A stretch of DNA of 64,000 nt from Acidobacteriota bacterium (GTDB lineage Bacteria > Acidobacteriota > Vicinamibacteria > Vicinamibacterales > UBA8438). The notes below the pieces were generated by a model. It did not search any database. It was not told the origin of the DNA and was given only the letters and a program-made list of their open reading frames with translations. Each line of letters starts with the position of its first letter. Positions within the stretch are counted from its first letter, which is position 1. Position numbers and translations under genes: made by a program. The stretch is taken from positions 1 through 64,000 of the forward strand of contig WTFV01000265.1 of the NCBI GenBank assembly GCA_011523845.1, given 5' to 3'. This document shows positions 49,123 through 58,145 of this stretch, in pieces.

Positions 49123-49497
49123 GGCGCCAGACTTGTCCCAGCAGTTGTAGAAGCCAGGCGTGCCGTCTTCCGCCAATCCACGTTGCCAGCCGGCCGTGGT
49201 CGCTTCGGAGGGGCGCTCCGCAAGCTGGACGTTGCGCGCCACGGCGGCGCTTTCCGGCGCGCCGATTTCCTCTTCCGTGAGAAACTCGCGCCCCTCGAAT
49301 TGCGGCGACCGTTCGAGCGGCGTAAGGGTGGAGCCGACCCAGATGCCCTGCAGGTCCGGATCCCCCACGCCGTCCGGGCCGCGGCCCCCGGCGCTTCACC
49401 CGCGGGCAACTCCGCGTGTACGGCGGCGGCGCCGAACGCCGCCGCGACCGCGAGCGCTGCGACCTACGTACGACAGACCGGAAATCAGAGGTTGCAT
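49123..49497 (-). pseudogene. truncated, frameshifted copy of the 342-residue secreted protein
   Basis: It starts MQPLISGLSYV at 49497 (intact gene: MQRLISGLSYV), loses frame within the signal peptide, and recovers DPDLQGIWVGSTLTPLE and SAAVARNVQLAERPSEATTA before another slip. It ends at GTPGFYN, about one third into the family. It is nearly identical over this part to 43327-44355, so it arose by segmental duplication. Confidence 0.85.
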
Positions 49498-49623
49498 CGC
49501 GAACCTCCTTGACAGTCCCGCGGGACGGTGCGCGTTCGAAGACATTGCGCTCTCCCGAGTGACACCGGGCCCGACGCCCCCACCACGAGTCATCGCGTAG
49601 CGTACCACCCCGAGGCGGCAAGG

Positions 49624-49680
49624 TCACTGCACGACCGCGAAATCCACCAGTGGCGGGGCGAGAGAATCGCCCCGCACCTT
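49624..49680 (-). pseudogene. copied 3' end of a PQQ dehydrogenase gene
   Basis: The minus strand ends SLAPPLVDFAVVQ before a TGA at 49624, matching ELIAFAVQ at the end of the intact dehydrogenase. Its position relative to the broken 342-residue gene mirrors the intact pair at 43.3-44.7 kb. Confidence 0.45.
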
Positions 49681-49694
49681 TCCGCGACGGTGCA

Positions 49695-51632
49695 CTACTT
49701 GACTCTTATGTAGAAGTAAACGGCCACGTTTGAAGGTCGCGTCTCGGCATCCCAGCCCTCGACTTCCACGTCGTGAGTGTGGGCCCCGGCAAGGCCTGTG
49801 CTCCGCCCCGTGTAAGCGTCACTGACCACCTTGTCCTCACTTCCGCGGTCCACGCGATCATCTCCGCTAGGCCCACGGTAGTTGTGCCCATGTGACCCAG
49901 CTTCCGCGACGAAAGCAGCGAAGCCTACCGGCGCGCCGGTCGAGCTAGGCTGAAACTGACCGGGTGATCGCGCGCCTTCAGGATCATGTCCCAGTTCTCC
50001 CGGTTGCTTGTCGTGGTTGACCCCTCGAAGGAACACACCACGCAAATCCGGCAAGTGTGTCCCGCTGTATTGCCATTCGTCCAATACCGGGCTACCGTCG
50101 GCGAGATGCCACATCGGCGAATCGCGATGAACAATCGTTGGTTCAGTTGTCGAAGCGATGATTGTGCCAACTGGCACGATTCTCCGCGCCTCTGTCTCCA
50201 ACGCTCTGTCCACTTCCACCTGCGGTTGACTGTTGTAGATAGTTAGACCCAAACTCGCCGTCGCGCGACTACTCACGACAGAGGTCGCCGTGAGTTGTGT
50301 TTCTGTGTTGAGTTGCGCTTCGTCCACTTGGTAGAGTTCCACATCCTTCGGGACGATGACTTCTCCGTTCCACTCGAAGAACGAGTCTTCGCTTTCGAAA
50401 TGGTCGAGTAGTACTTCTTCGTCGAGGCGCTCTTCCTGCCCCGCTTCGCCACTTGGCAAGGATACGGATCCATTCCAGCTCCCTTCGATGACGCCGAAAA
50501 GAGAGACCGCGTTGCCGGCGCTTGCCTCCAACGAACCGCGTTTCCAGTAGCTTGACGTTTCCGTAGACAGCTTCTCGCTTTCGGTGTCCTTCAACTCCCG
50601 GGCGGTCTGTTCGCGCATCTCGCGGTGCCTGTCGGGCGAGAGGTCATCGCCACTGAACCCAACGCGACGGAGGTTCTCTTCGCTGGACCAGAACTCGTCC
50701 CCTGCCATCGTCACGCGCCGAAATAGCCCACTATCGAGCCAGCCGTCGTCCACGCTTACCGCAACTTCATCACCCTCCCGGTACGTCCTTTGGGACACGA
50801 CTGTCATGTACTTCGATACCAACTCGCGTGCCTGATCGCGAGTCACTAGGTCACGTTCGCCGTCGCCCCTCAGGTCGACGAGGAAATCCGTTTCCCTCAG
50901 CGTCGACGCCCTAAGGCTCACTGAGCCCACCTGTGAACGCCTGCCCTCATAGGTCACTAGAGCCCTTAGCGACGGTAGACGGCTAGGATCGTTCCACCGG
51001 TCTACGAACTCCTCAGGCGACTCACTCGCGCCTTCACGGGGCCTAAACACGAACGGGACCCACTCCTGAGCAGCCCATGTCGCCTCAGCAGTCGGATGCA
51101 CCGCTTCCCACCAAGCCTCCACGTCGTCGTCCGCGTCAATAATCCGAATCCGCTCGTACTCCAGCGGTTGAACAGAACGCGACCCCGAACGCGTCGCGTC
51201 TGGCAGCAATTTCTCGTCGGCCAACCACTTGTGGAGTTCATTTGTAATGTTCAAAGATGAGCCCCGCAGAGGGACCCTGACCCCTCCACTGCGCGTCACT
51301 GACGCCCTTACCTTCCCGTCGGAATCTCGCTGCGGAGTCAATGGCGGAAGGTAGAGATAGACGTGGGTCCGGACTGGATCCTCGGCCCGATTGCGAGCGG
51401 ACGGGTAAACCTGGACAACCTCCCCGGTCGGCAATTCGGCTTCGAACCCCAAGCCACGCCGCGGCTCAACCGTGTCTCCTCCCGGCTGCTGCGCGCCCCA
51501 CGCCGACGGCACCAGGGCCGCACCGAACAGCACCGCTGCCGCAAGTACGGCTATCGCTCTGCAGGTTGTCGCCCGTCCAACCAGAAGCGACGTCAGCGAA
51601 GCCGCCCTCTTAGGTGTCGCAGTTAGCTCCAT
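49695..51632 (-). CDS. secreted protein with phage-tail-collar-like C-terminus
   Basis: The 645-residue protein carries a signal peptide (cleavage near AWGAQ at about 46). The N-terminal two thirds match no family I know. A central low-complexity Glu/Ser-rich segment is followed by a C-terminal region that looks like a phage tail fibre/collar domain: THLPDLRGVFLRGVNHDKQP, then GSHGHNYRGPSGD, HTHDVEVEGWD and SNVAVYFYIRVK. Such ends trimerise and bind surfaces. The gene is visibly less GC-rich than its neighbours, suggesting transfer. It is not near tail genes, so it may be a repurposed adhesin. Confidence 0.65.
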   Translation of the reverse strand: MELTATPKRAASLTSLLVGRATTCRAIAVLAAAVLFGAALVPSAWGAQQPGGDTVEPRRGLGFEAELPTGEVVQVYPSARNRAEDPVRTHVYLYLPPLTPQRDSDGKVRASVTRSGGVRVPLRGSSLNITNELHKWLADEKLLPDATRSGSRSVQPLEYERIRIIDADDDVEAWWEAVHPTAEATWAAQEWVPFVFRPREGASESPEEFVDRWNDPSRLPSLRALVTYEGRRSQVGSVSLRASTLRETDFLVDLRGDGERDLVTRDQARELVSKYMTVVSQRTYREGDEVAVSVDDGWLDSGLFRRVTMAGDEFWSSEENLRRVGFSGDDLSPDRHREMREQTARELKDTESEKLSTETSSYWKRGSLEASAGNAVSLFGVIEGSWNGSVSLPSGEAGQEERLDEEVLLDHFESEDSFFEWNGEVIVPKDVELYQVDEAQLNTETQLTATSVVSSRATASLGLTIYNSQPQVEVDRALETEARRIVPVGTIIASTTEPTIVHRDSPMWHLADGSPVLDEWQYSGTHLPDLRGVFLRGVNHDKQPGELGHDPEGARSPGQFQPSSTGAPVGFAAFVAEAGSHGHNYRGPSGDDRVDRGSEDKVVSDAYTGRSTGLAGAHTHDVEVEGWDAETRPSNVAVYFYIRVK

Positions 51633-51714
51633 GGATCCATCTCCCCTCCGTAGATGAAAGCGCAGTCACCATACGGTTGCCCGCAGGCTGGCCTCTTGGC
51701 GCTTCGCGGCAGCG

Positions 51715-52035
51715 TCAATCGCAGCACAAACCCGTGACAGCGCACATATTGGTCCAGTTCCTAGCGCGTGCCCGATTGCGCCCCTCATGCCTCGCCCGGT
51801 TGTGGTCAGCAGCATCTCTGCGGGCCGCATTCATGTTCCTGCGACAAGGCCCGGCCGTGCCACCAGGGTGAACTATCACGCCGTCGTACTCGCACCAATA
51901 GCGAAACCAGCCGCGTTGAACCATTTCAACGTCGCCGTCGGCCAATTCCGGGTCCGCGGGCTGCGGAACCGTAGCGGCGATAAGTGTACCGATCCCAGAT
52001 CCCAAGAGCACCACTACCGCTATCCGCGTCCACAT
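51715..52035 (-). CDS. small exported Cys-containing protein, unknown
   Basis: The 106-residue protein starts at 52035 (an upstream start adds seven residues). One hydrophobic segment (about 3-20) is probably a signal peptide or anchor. The mature part is short and polar with cysteines at both ends (RYWCEYDGV; TNMCAVTGLCCD). It lies in the same direction as the tail-collar-like gene downstream. No family recognised. Confidence 0.45.
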   Translation of the reverse strand: MWTRIAVVVLLGSGIGTLIAATVPQPADPELADGDVEMVQRGWFRYWCEYDGVIVHPGGTAGPCRRNMNAARRDAADHNRARHEGRNRARARNWTNMCAVTGLCCD

Positions 52036-52223
52036 GGGTGTGTACCTCCGAATCACCTTTGCTCACCGCCAGTATGGAGCTGATGGAGTACCGATCACAT
52101 CGATTCCTCACCCGACGAAAGCGAGGCGCGACCGCAGGAACGTGAACTGCTCCATGAGATGCTGCCCCGGCCGGTCGTAATTCTTGCAGCAGACTATACG
52201 CCTCTTCCGGATGTAGTGCAGCA

Positions 52224-52712
52224 CTAACGGAATCCCTCGGGGACCGTCACGACGCCGGTGAACAGCCGCATGAGGAACTGCCCCCACGACACCGGGTCAC
52301 GTTCGGCCTCAGCGGCTATCCGCCTCACTAGGTCTCGATTCCCCTGGTAGACACGTATGACTCCCTGCGCCGCCTTGACGGCGACCAGGTACACTCCCCC
52401 GCCGATCCGTATCCAAACCGTACGACATGCGGGATCGTTCAGGCACCTGTTCATCCTGTGGACCCACTGGATAAGTACCCCAATCGGTGGGATGGCAACT
52501 CCCGCCTCCACCAGCCGTTGTCGTTCCCGCTCGATCTCAGACTCGGACGGGCGTCGTCGGATCTGCGCTCCCGTGCGCTCAATGGCCAGCGTCGTCTCTG
52601 TCCATCGGCCCCCAACCTCCGGGGCAGTCGGCACGGCTCCTCGTACTGGCGCGGCACCTGAGGCTGCTGTGATGATCAACGTCGTGAGCACCGCGACACT
52701 GCGACTCTTCAT
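52224..52712 (-). CDS. small secreted protein, unknown
   Basis: The 162-residue protein starts MKSRSVAVLTTLIITAASGA, a signal peptide with cleavage near PVRGA. Mature residues are helical and basic, with a CLNDPAC pair that may form a disulfide near a short hydrophobic stretch (GGVYLVAVKAAQGVI). It may act with the two downstream secreted genes, all three being of lower GC content. No function assigned. Confidence 0.5.
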   Translation of the reverse strand: MKSRSVAVLTTLIITAASGAAPVRGAVPTAPEVGGRWTETTLAIERTGAQIRRRPSESEIERERQRLVEAGVAIPPIGVLIQWVHRMNRCLNDPACRTVWIRIGGGVYLVAVKAAQGVIRVYQGNRDLVRRIAAEAERDPVSWGQFLMRLFTGVVTVPEGFR

Positions 52713-52895
52713 CCGTTGCCTCCCATCGCTGGCGGTTGTGGGCTGCAAAGCCTGCGGGCGGTCCCGGCCGCTCCCCGCGACCGATGCGAGGGCTCTTCAG
52801 ATCCTATGTCCTGAATGGAGGCGTTGCAAGAGAAAACCGCAAGAGGCATCGCATGTGTTCAGAAATGTACGGCCTGCAGGACGATTATCATGTCG

Positions 52896-52926
52896 TAGAC
52901 GTGGCTATATCATGTGGTACTATAGT
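52896..52926 (+). promoter_or_regulatory. AT-rich promoter candidate of the sensor/regulator gene
   Basis: An unusually AT-rich stretch contains TATAGT (52921-52926) with a weak TAGACG 19 bases before it. An in-frame ATG lies six bases after the -10 hexamer (52933), so a leaderless transcript starting the kinase there is possible. Confidence 0.35.
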
Positions 52927-53013
52927 TTCAATATGATCAACAATCCTGTACCCCCTGTACGTCCCGGCAACGAAGAGTCCCCGGCGGCGGCCCGGCGCCC
53001 CTTGCGAGGGAGG

Positions 53014-55335
53014 ATGGGAACGTTGACCGAACGAGACGAAGCGGCGCGGCGCATTTGGGACCCGCGCGAACCCGACGCCACCCTGGCGGCGGCGATCCTG
53101 CGCATCGGCGCCAGCCTCGACCTCGACACCGTGCTCCGCGAGGTCGTAGACGGCGCCTGTGCGCTGACCGGAGCCCGCTACGGCGTCATCACCACCGTCG
53201 ACGCCGCCGGTCAGCCGCGCGACTTCGTCACCGCCGGCCTCACGCCCGACGAGCACCGGGCGATGGAGACCTGGCCCGACGGGCTACGGCTGTTTGGGTA
53301 TCTGCGCGAACTGGCCGCACCGCTGCGGCTTCCGGACCTCGACGCCTGGACGCGCTCGCTCGGTTGCTCGCCGCTTCCGGTTCCCTGCGGGACCTTCCAG
53401 GCGACGCCGATGCGCCACCGGGGATCGGCGGCGGGCGGCTTCTTCCTGGGCGGCAAGGAAGGCGGGTTCACAGACGCCGACGAAGAGGTGCTGGTGCTGT
53501 TCGCCCAGCAGGCCGCGGCGGCGCTCGCCAACGCGCGGGCGCACGGTGAGGAGCAGCGGGCGCGGGCCGACTTGGCGGCGCTGGTCGAGACCTGTCCGGT
53601 GGGCGTGGCGGTGTTCGACGCCAGGAGCGGTGCGCCCCTGTCGCTCAACCGCGAGGCGCGGCGCATTGTGGCGGGGCTGGAGACGCTGGAGGGTTCGGCG
53701 GAGCGGCTGTGCGCTGCCTTGGTCTGCCGGCGCGGCGACGGGCGCGAGGTCACGCTCGGCGACCTCGCCGACGCCGAGACGGTGCGCGCCGAGGAGGTCG
53801 AGATCTTCGTCCCCGGCGGCAGGGGCGTGCGGACGCTGCTCGACGCCACGCCGGTCCGCTGCCCCGAAGGCTCGGTCGAACGGGTGGTGGTGACGCTGCA
53901 GGACCTGGCGCCGTTCGAGGCGCTGGAGCGCTCGCGGGCGGAGTTCCTGGGGATGGTGAGCCACGAGTTGCGGACGCCGCTGGCGGCCATCAAGGGCTCG
54001 GCGGCGACGGCGCTCGAGGACGGACGGGACCCGGACCGGGCGGAGCTGCGCCAGTTCCTGCGCATCATCGAGGAGCAGGCCGGCCGCATGTCGGCGCTGA
54101 TCGGCGACCTGCTGGACGCCGGCCGCCTCGGCGCGGGCCTGCTGTCGGTGGAGCCGGCGCCGGAGGACCTGGCCGGACTGGTCGAACGGGCGCGGACCGC
54201 GTTCGCGGGTGCGGGCGGCCGGCACGGCATCGTCATCGACCTGCCGGCGGACCTGCCGCCCGTGCTGGCCGACGGGCGGCGCATCGTCCAGGTACTGGAC
54301 AACCTGCTCGCCAATGCCGCGCGGCATTCCCCGGAGCTCGCGCCGATCCGGGTGGCGGCGAAACGCGACGGGGCGCAGGTCGAGGTCTCGGTCATCGACG
54401 CCGGCGAGGGCGTGCCGGCAGATCGGCTGCCGCATCTGTTCCGGCGGCACGCCGGCGGCGACGGGGTCGAGGGCGGCGGTTCCGGTCTCGGGCTGGTCAT
54501 CTGCAAGGGGCTGGTCGAGGCGCACGGCGGCCGCATCCGGGCCGAGAGCGACGGCGCCGGCCGGGGCACGCGGATCGCGTTCACGCTGCCCGCCGCCGAG
54601 GAGGAGGACCGCGGCGCCCCAGCCGCTCCCGCCTCCCCGCGCCACGCCGCGCGGGAGCAGACGTCGGTCCTGGTGGTGGACGACGACCCCCACGCGCGCC
54701 GTCACGCACGCGCCGTGCTCGCGGCGGCGGGCTACGCGCCGGCGGCCACCGGCGAGCCCGGACAGGTGGCCCGCCTGATCGAGGCGAAGCGCCCCGCCCT
54801 GGTGCTGCTCGACCTGGTGCTGCCCGGCACCGACGGCATCGAGCTGATGCGGACGGTGCCAGCCCTCGCCGACCTGCCGGTGATCTTCGTCTCGGCCTAC
54901 GGGCGGGGCGAGACCGTCGCACGGGCACTGGAGGCGGGCGCCGCCGACTACCTCGTCAAGCCGTTCTCGCCGGCCGAGCTGGTGGCGCGCGTCGGGCTGG
55001 CGCTGCGGCGGCGGACCGCGCCCGCGCCCTTCGTGCTCGGCGACCTCGCCATCGACCGCGCCAAGCGCCGGGTCACGGTGGCTGGCCGCCCGGTCCGGCT
55101 CACCGCGACCGAGTACCGGCTGCTGCACGCGCTCTCGCTCGACGCGGGCGGGGCGACGACCTACGAGGCGCTGCTGCGCCGGGTGTGGGGCGGGCGGGGC
55201 GGTGGCGACCCGCAGGCCGTGCGCAGCACCATCCGTAAGCTCCGCCACAAGCTCGGCGACGACGCCGGCCGGCCGAAGTACATCCTCACCGAGCGCGGGC
55301 TCGGCTACCGCATGCCTGCACCGAACGAGCCGTAG
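53014..55335 (+). CDS. one-piece two-component system: GAF-PAS-histidine kinase-receiver-winged helix
   Basis: The 773-residue cytoplasmic protein has a GAF domain (about 25-175), a PAS-like segment (185-300), a HisKA domain with phospho-acceptor His317 (MVSHELRTPLAAIKG) and an HATPase with N box LLANAARHS and GGGSGLGLVICKG. A receiver domain follows with phospho-Asp600 (LVLLDLVLPGTDG) and Lys649, then an OmpR-type winged helix (about 672-770; LTATEYRLL, RGLGYRM). Kinase, receiver and DNA-binding output are in one chain, so signal and transcription are directly joined. Start choices are ATG 53014, TTG 53023 (best-spaced GGAGG) or leaderless ATG 52933. No membrane segment; the signal should be intracellular. 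Confidence 0.87.
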   Translation: MGTLTERDEAARRIWDPREPDATLAAAILRIGASLDLDTVLREVVDGACALTGARYGVITTVDAAGQPRDFVTAGLTPDEHRAMETWPDGLRLFGYLRELAAPLRLPDLDAWTRSLGCSPLPVPCGTFQATPMRHRGSAAGGFFLGGKEGGFTDADEEVLVLFAQQAAAALANARAHGEEQRARADLAALVETCPVGVAVFDARSGAPLSLNREARRIVAGLETLEGSAERLCAALVCRRGDGREVTLGDLADAETVRAEEVEIFVPGGRGVRTLLDATPVRCPEGSVERVVVTLQDLAPFEALERSRAEFLGMVSHELRTPLAAIKGSAATALEDGRDPDRAELRQFLRIIEEQAGRMSALIGDLLDAGRLGAGLLSVEPAPEDLAGLVERARTAFAGAGGRHGIVIDLPADLPPVLADGRRIVQVLDNLLANAARHSPELAPIRVAAKRDGAQVEVSVIDAGEGVPADRLPHLFRRHAGGDGVEGGGSGLGLVICKGLVEAHGGRIRAESDGAGRGTRIAFTLPAAEEEDRGAPAAPASPRHAAREQTSVLVVDDDPHARRHARAVLAAAGYAPAATGEPGQVARLIEAKRPALVLLDLVLPGTDGIELMRTVPALADLPVIFVSAYGRGETVARALEAGAADYLVKPFSPAELVARVGLALRRRTAPAPFVLGDLAIDRAKRRVTVAGRPVRLTATEYRLLHALSLDAGGATTYEALLRRVWGGRGGGDPQAVRSTIRKLRHKLGDDAGRPKYILTERGLGYRMPAPNEP

Positions 55336-55568
55336 TCGCGTCCGCTGCCCGAAATTGTGCGGCTGGACGCGCTCGCCCCGGCTTCCACGGCTTTCAATGG
55401 GATCCCTCGTTTCACGGCGCGCGCCCCTACGACCTCCGCCACAGCTACGGCACGGCGCCGTGTCGCACCGCCAGCGACACGCGGCCGGTCAAGGGCGTGC
55501 CGGAACACGGCGGTCGCCGTCGACTCCGTACCCACTCGGGAAGGCTGAATGCATCCATGGCATATTGC

Positions 55569-55597
55569 TTGCACCGCAATCAATGTTGGGGTTATGC
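55569..55597 (+). promoter_or_regulatory. promoter candidate of the FitAB-like pair
   Basis: TTGCAC (55569-55574), 17 bases, then TTATGC (55592-55597) about 23 bases before the antitoxin ATG. A short inverted repeat TTGC...GCAA overlaps the -35 and could be the antitoxin's operator. Confidence 0.4.
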
Positions 55598-55619
55598 TTC
55601 CGCACGGGGGGCATGGCAG

Positions 55620-55862
55620 ATGGCGAGCATCACGATTCGCAACCTCGACGACGACGTCAAGACTCGGCTGCGGGTGCGGGCGGCGGACAATGGCCGCTCC
55701 ATGGAAGAGGAAGTGCGCCTGATCCTGCGCGATGTCGTCGGGCGCAAGCCGAGTTCCCGGAATCTGACGACTATTATCCGCTCGCACTTCGGCCCGGCCA
55801 ACGGCGTAGACCTGGAACTTCCGCCGCGCGAGCCCGGGCGCGAGCCGCCGTCCTTCGACTGA
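55620..55862 (+). CDS. FitA-like ribbon-helix-helix antitoxin
   Basis: The 80-residue protein begins MASITIRNLDDDVKTRLRVR, then MEEEVRLILRDVV, the FitA/VapB-type ribbon-helix-helix, and has a Pro-rich C-terminal tail that should wrap the toxin. It lies 10 bp upstream of the PIN gene. Upstream in-frame codons look non-coding, so the ATG at 55620 is preferred. Confidence 0.87.
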   Translation: MASITIRNLDDDVKTRLRVRAADNGRSMEEEVRLILRDVVGRKPSSRNLTTIIRSHFGPANGVDLELPPREPGREPPSFD

Positions 55863-55872
55863 GCCCTCGGCC

Positions 55873-56298
55873 ATGACTGTTCTACTGGACACGAACGTCG
55901 TGTCCGAACTGATGCGCAAGGCGCCTGACCCGACGGTCGCCGTGTGGGCGGCCGGCCACCGCCTGGAGAACCTGTTCTTCTCCGCGGTCGGCGAAGCGGA
56001 ATTGCGCTACGGGGCCGCCATCCTGCCAGCAGGCCAGCGCCGGGAGACGCTTGTCTCGGACATCGAGAAGATGCTGGGCGAAGCGTTCGAGAATCGGGTG
56101 CTGCCGTTCGACAGCGGCGCGGCACGCGCATACGCGGACATCGCCGCCAGGCGCCGTTCCACCGGCCGCCCAGTCGCAACCGCTGACTGCCAGATTGCGG
56201 CAATCGCCCGCTCCCGCCGCATGGCGGTTGCGACCCGCAATGTTCGGGACTTCGAGGACGCCGGCATCGAGGTTGTCGATCCTTGGGCGGCGGCATGA
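55873..56298 (+). CDS. FitB/VapC-like PIN toxin
   Basis: The 141-residue PIN protein has MTVLLDTNVVSELMRKAPDP with the first Asp, SAVGEAELRYGAAIL with Glu, and RPVATADCQIAAIARSRRM with the third acidic site, then VATRNVRDFED. This is the standard FitB length and motif order. It should cleave RNA when not neutralised by the antitoxin upstream. Confidence 0.9.
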   Translation: MTVLLDTNVVSELMRKAPDPTVAVWAAGHRLENLFFSAVGEAELRYGAAILPAGQRRETLVSDIEKMLGEAFENRVLPFDSGAARAYADIAARRRSTGRPVATADCQIAAIARSRRMAVATRNVRDFEDAGIEVVDPWAAA

Positions 56299-56442
56299 TC
56301 GTGACGCTCGACCCGATCTCGGTCCCCATGCCAGTGCGAGACAGCCTTGGCGACACGTCGACAGGCACCCGCGAAGGTCACCCCCAAGGTTCCGCGCGCC
56401 GTAGCCCATGACCCGCGGCCACCTGACACCTATACTGGAGCC

Positions 56443-56673
56443 ATGACCCGACTGCATCGAATCACGCAGGATCCGGACGTCATGGGCGGACGCCCGTGCA
56501 TTCGAGGGCTTCGCGTGACGGTCGGGACCATCGTGGGGCTGCTGGCCGTTGGTCACGACGCCGACGAAGTGCTGGCAGCGTACCCGTATCTTGAGCGCGA
56601 CGACATCAGCCAGGCGCTGGCCTACGCCGCATGGCGTAGCGAGGAGCAGGAAGTCACGGTCGGTTCGAGTTGA
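56443..56673 (+). CDS. DUF433 antitoxin
   Basis: The 76-residue protein shows the complete DUF433 pattern: ITQDPDVMGGRPCIRGLRVT, then VGTIVGLLAVG and ADEVLAAYPYLERDDISQAL, a winged-helix-type antitoxin. A TATACT hexamer seven bases before the ATG (56431-56436), with ATGACC 17 bases ahead of it, would give an essentially leaderless transcript. DUF433 is normally followed by a DUF5615 PIN-like toxin; here that gene is cut off after a few codons. Confidence 0.87.
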   Translation: MTRLHRITQDPDVMGGRPCIRGLRVTVGTIVGLLAVGHDADEVLAAYPYLERDDISQALAYAAWRSEEQEVTVGSS

Positions 56674-56765
56674 AACTCCTGATCGACATGACCAGCTCCG
56701 GCTCTACTCGTAGTCCGCGGCGGCCAGCGATACGCGGACGACCTCGGCGTCGTTGCGCGCGATGA
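56670..56765 (+). pseudogene. DUF5615 toxin start, truncated
   Basis: A TTG overlapping the DUF433 stop (TTGA) begins LKLLIDM, the usual first strand of DUF5615 (xKLLIDxNLSP). After seven codons the similarity ends and the frame runs into antisense sequence of the next gene until a stop at 56763. The rest of the toxin has been lost, leaving its antitoxin alone. Confidence 0.65.
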
Positions 56766-58077
56766 CGTGGCCGTTCGCGAACGCCGGATGCGCCCACAGG
56801 ACGGCGCGGTCGACGTTTCGCCAGCGGATCGAGCCGCCGCCCCGGGTGGGGGTGGTGGGCGTCAGCAGGTGCGTGCGGTCGACCTCCTCGTAGCCGGCCG
56901 GCGTGAAGCGGGCGATGACCAGCTCGCCGGTCTCGACGGCGATGAACGCGCGGTCCCGGTGCTGCACGAGGTGCGAGCTCGCCCAGCGGCCCTCGGGCAC
57001 GAGCCGGTCGCTCGACCACAGCCGCTCGCCGGTCGTCGCGTCCACGCCGCGCAGCTCGCCGTAGCTGTTCAGCCCGTAGATCGCGTCGCCCACCACGATG
57101 GGCGTCGACGTCATGGATCGCTGCACCGGGCGGTCGGTGCGGTTGGGGTTGGCGCCGGTCCAGACCACCCGCGCCGCCGGACGGTCCGGGTTGAGCGCCA
57201 GCATCAGGCCGTCGTTCTCCACCTGCGTGATGAGCAGGTAGCGCCCGCTGCGGACCGGCGTGCCGATCGTCAGCCCGCTCGCGAGCGGAAAGTCGTGCTC
57301 CCACCAGATGCGGCCGGTGGCCGGGTCGAGCGACGTGACCCCGGCCGGGTGCCAGACGATCATCTGCCGCACGCCCCCGGCAGTGGTCACGATCGGCGAG
57401 GAGTAGCCCGCCTCCGAGTTCGTATCGAGCGCGCGCCACGCCTCGGCGCCCGTCGCCTTGTCGAACGCCACCACCATCGCGTCGGGCTCGCCGCCCAGCA
57501 GCGCGATCAGGAGCTCGTCCTCCACAAGCGGCGAGTGCGCGACCCCGTAGACCGGCACGGTGACGTCGTAGTCGGCCACGGTGTCGATCCGCCAGATCAG
57601 ATCGCCGCTGGCGGTGTCGAAGCACGACAGCATGCCGGCCGCCCCGAGCGTGTAGACGCGGTCGCCGTCGACGGTCGGCGTGGCCCGGGGGCCGATGGCG
57701 GTCGCCGGGACCATGTTGCGGTACGTGGCCGGCCATTCCCGCGTCCAGAGGACCGCGCCGGTCTCCTCGTCGAGCGCCACGAGCCGCTCGTGGCCGTCCA
57801 TCGTGCGGCTGCCCGGCGTCTCCTGGTAGTCGAGGACGAAGACGCGGCCGTCGGCGACGGCCGGTCCGGCGAAGCCTCCGCGTACCGGGGCGCGCCACTT
57901 CACGATGAGCCCGCCTTCGGCGAAGCGCTCGACGATACCGGTCTCGCGCCACACGGCGTCCCGGTCGATGCCGCGCCACTGCGGCCAGTCCTCGGCGTCG
58001 AGCACGGCGGTCAGGCAGAAGACGACGGCGCAGGCGAGCGCCGCGATCATCCGGCAGGGCGTACAGTGGTCAGACAT
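56704..58077 (-). CDS. exported PQQ-like beta-propeller protein
   Basis: The 457-residue protein starts at 58077 with a signal peptide (FCLTAVLDAE). It opens DWPQWRGIDRDAVWRETGIV and has propeller blades of the PQQ_2 type: ERLVALDEETGAVLWTREWP, MLSCFDTASGDLIWRIDTVA, GVDATTGERLWSSDRLVPEG. These are usually structural or quinoprotein-like rather than proven dehydrogenases, since catalytic residues are not evident. It lies 68 bp from the CehA-like gene on the same strand and may be co-transcribed. Confidence 0.83.
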   Translation of the reverse strand: MSDHCTPCRMIAALACAVVFCLTAVLDAEDWPQWRGIDRDAVWRETGIVERFAEGGLIVKWRAPVRGGFAGPAVADGRVFVLDYQETPGSRTMDGHERLVALDEETGAVLWTREWPATYRNMVPATAIGPRATPTVDGDRVYTLGAAGMLSCFDTASGDLIWRIDTVADYDVTVPVYGVAHSPLVEDELLIALLGGEPDAMVVAFDKATGAEAWRALDTNSEAGYSSPIVTTAGGVRQMIVWHPAGVTSLDPATGRIWWEHDFPLASGLTIGTPVRSGRYLLITQVENDGLMLALNPDRPAARVVWTGANPNRTDRPVQRSMTSTPIVVGDAIYGLNSYGELRGVDATTGERLWSSDRLVPEGRWASSHLVQHRDRAFIAVETGELVIARFTPAGYEEVDRTHLLTPTTPTRGGGSIRWRNVDRAVLWAHPAFANGHVIARNDAEVVRVSLAAADYE

Positions 58078-58145
58078 CAGCGACTCCAGATTTCCCGGGC
58101 CGACAAGCGGCTGCCCGCCGCGCTCACCGGGACGACCGCGGCCCG

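Noticed and set aside
55459..55481. Hairpin after the sensor/regulator gene as a terminator
   Set aside because: A seven-base stem (CGTGTCG/CGACACG) exists but the loop is nine bases and no T tract follows, so it is too weak to annotate.
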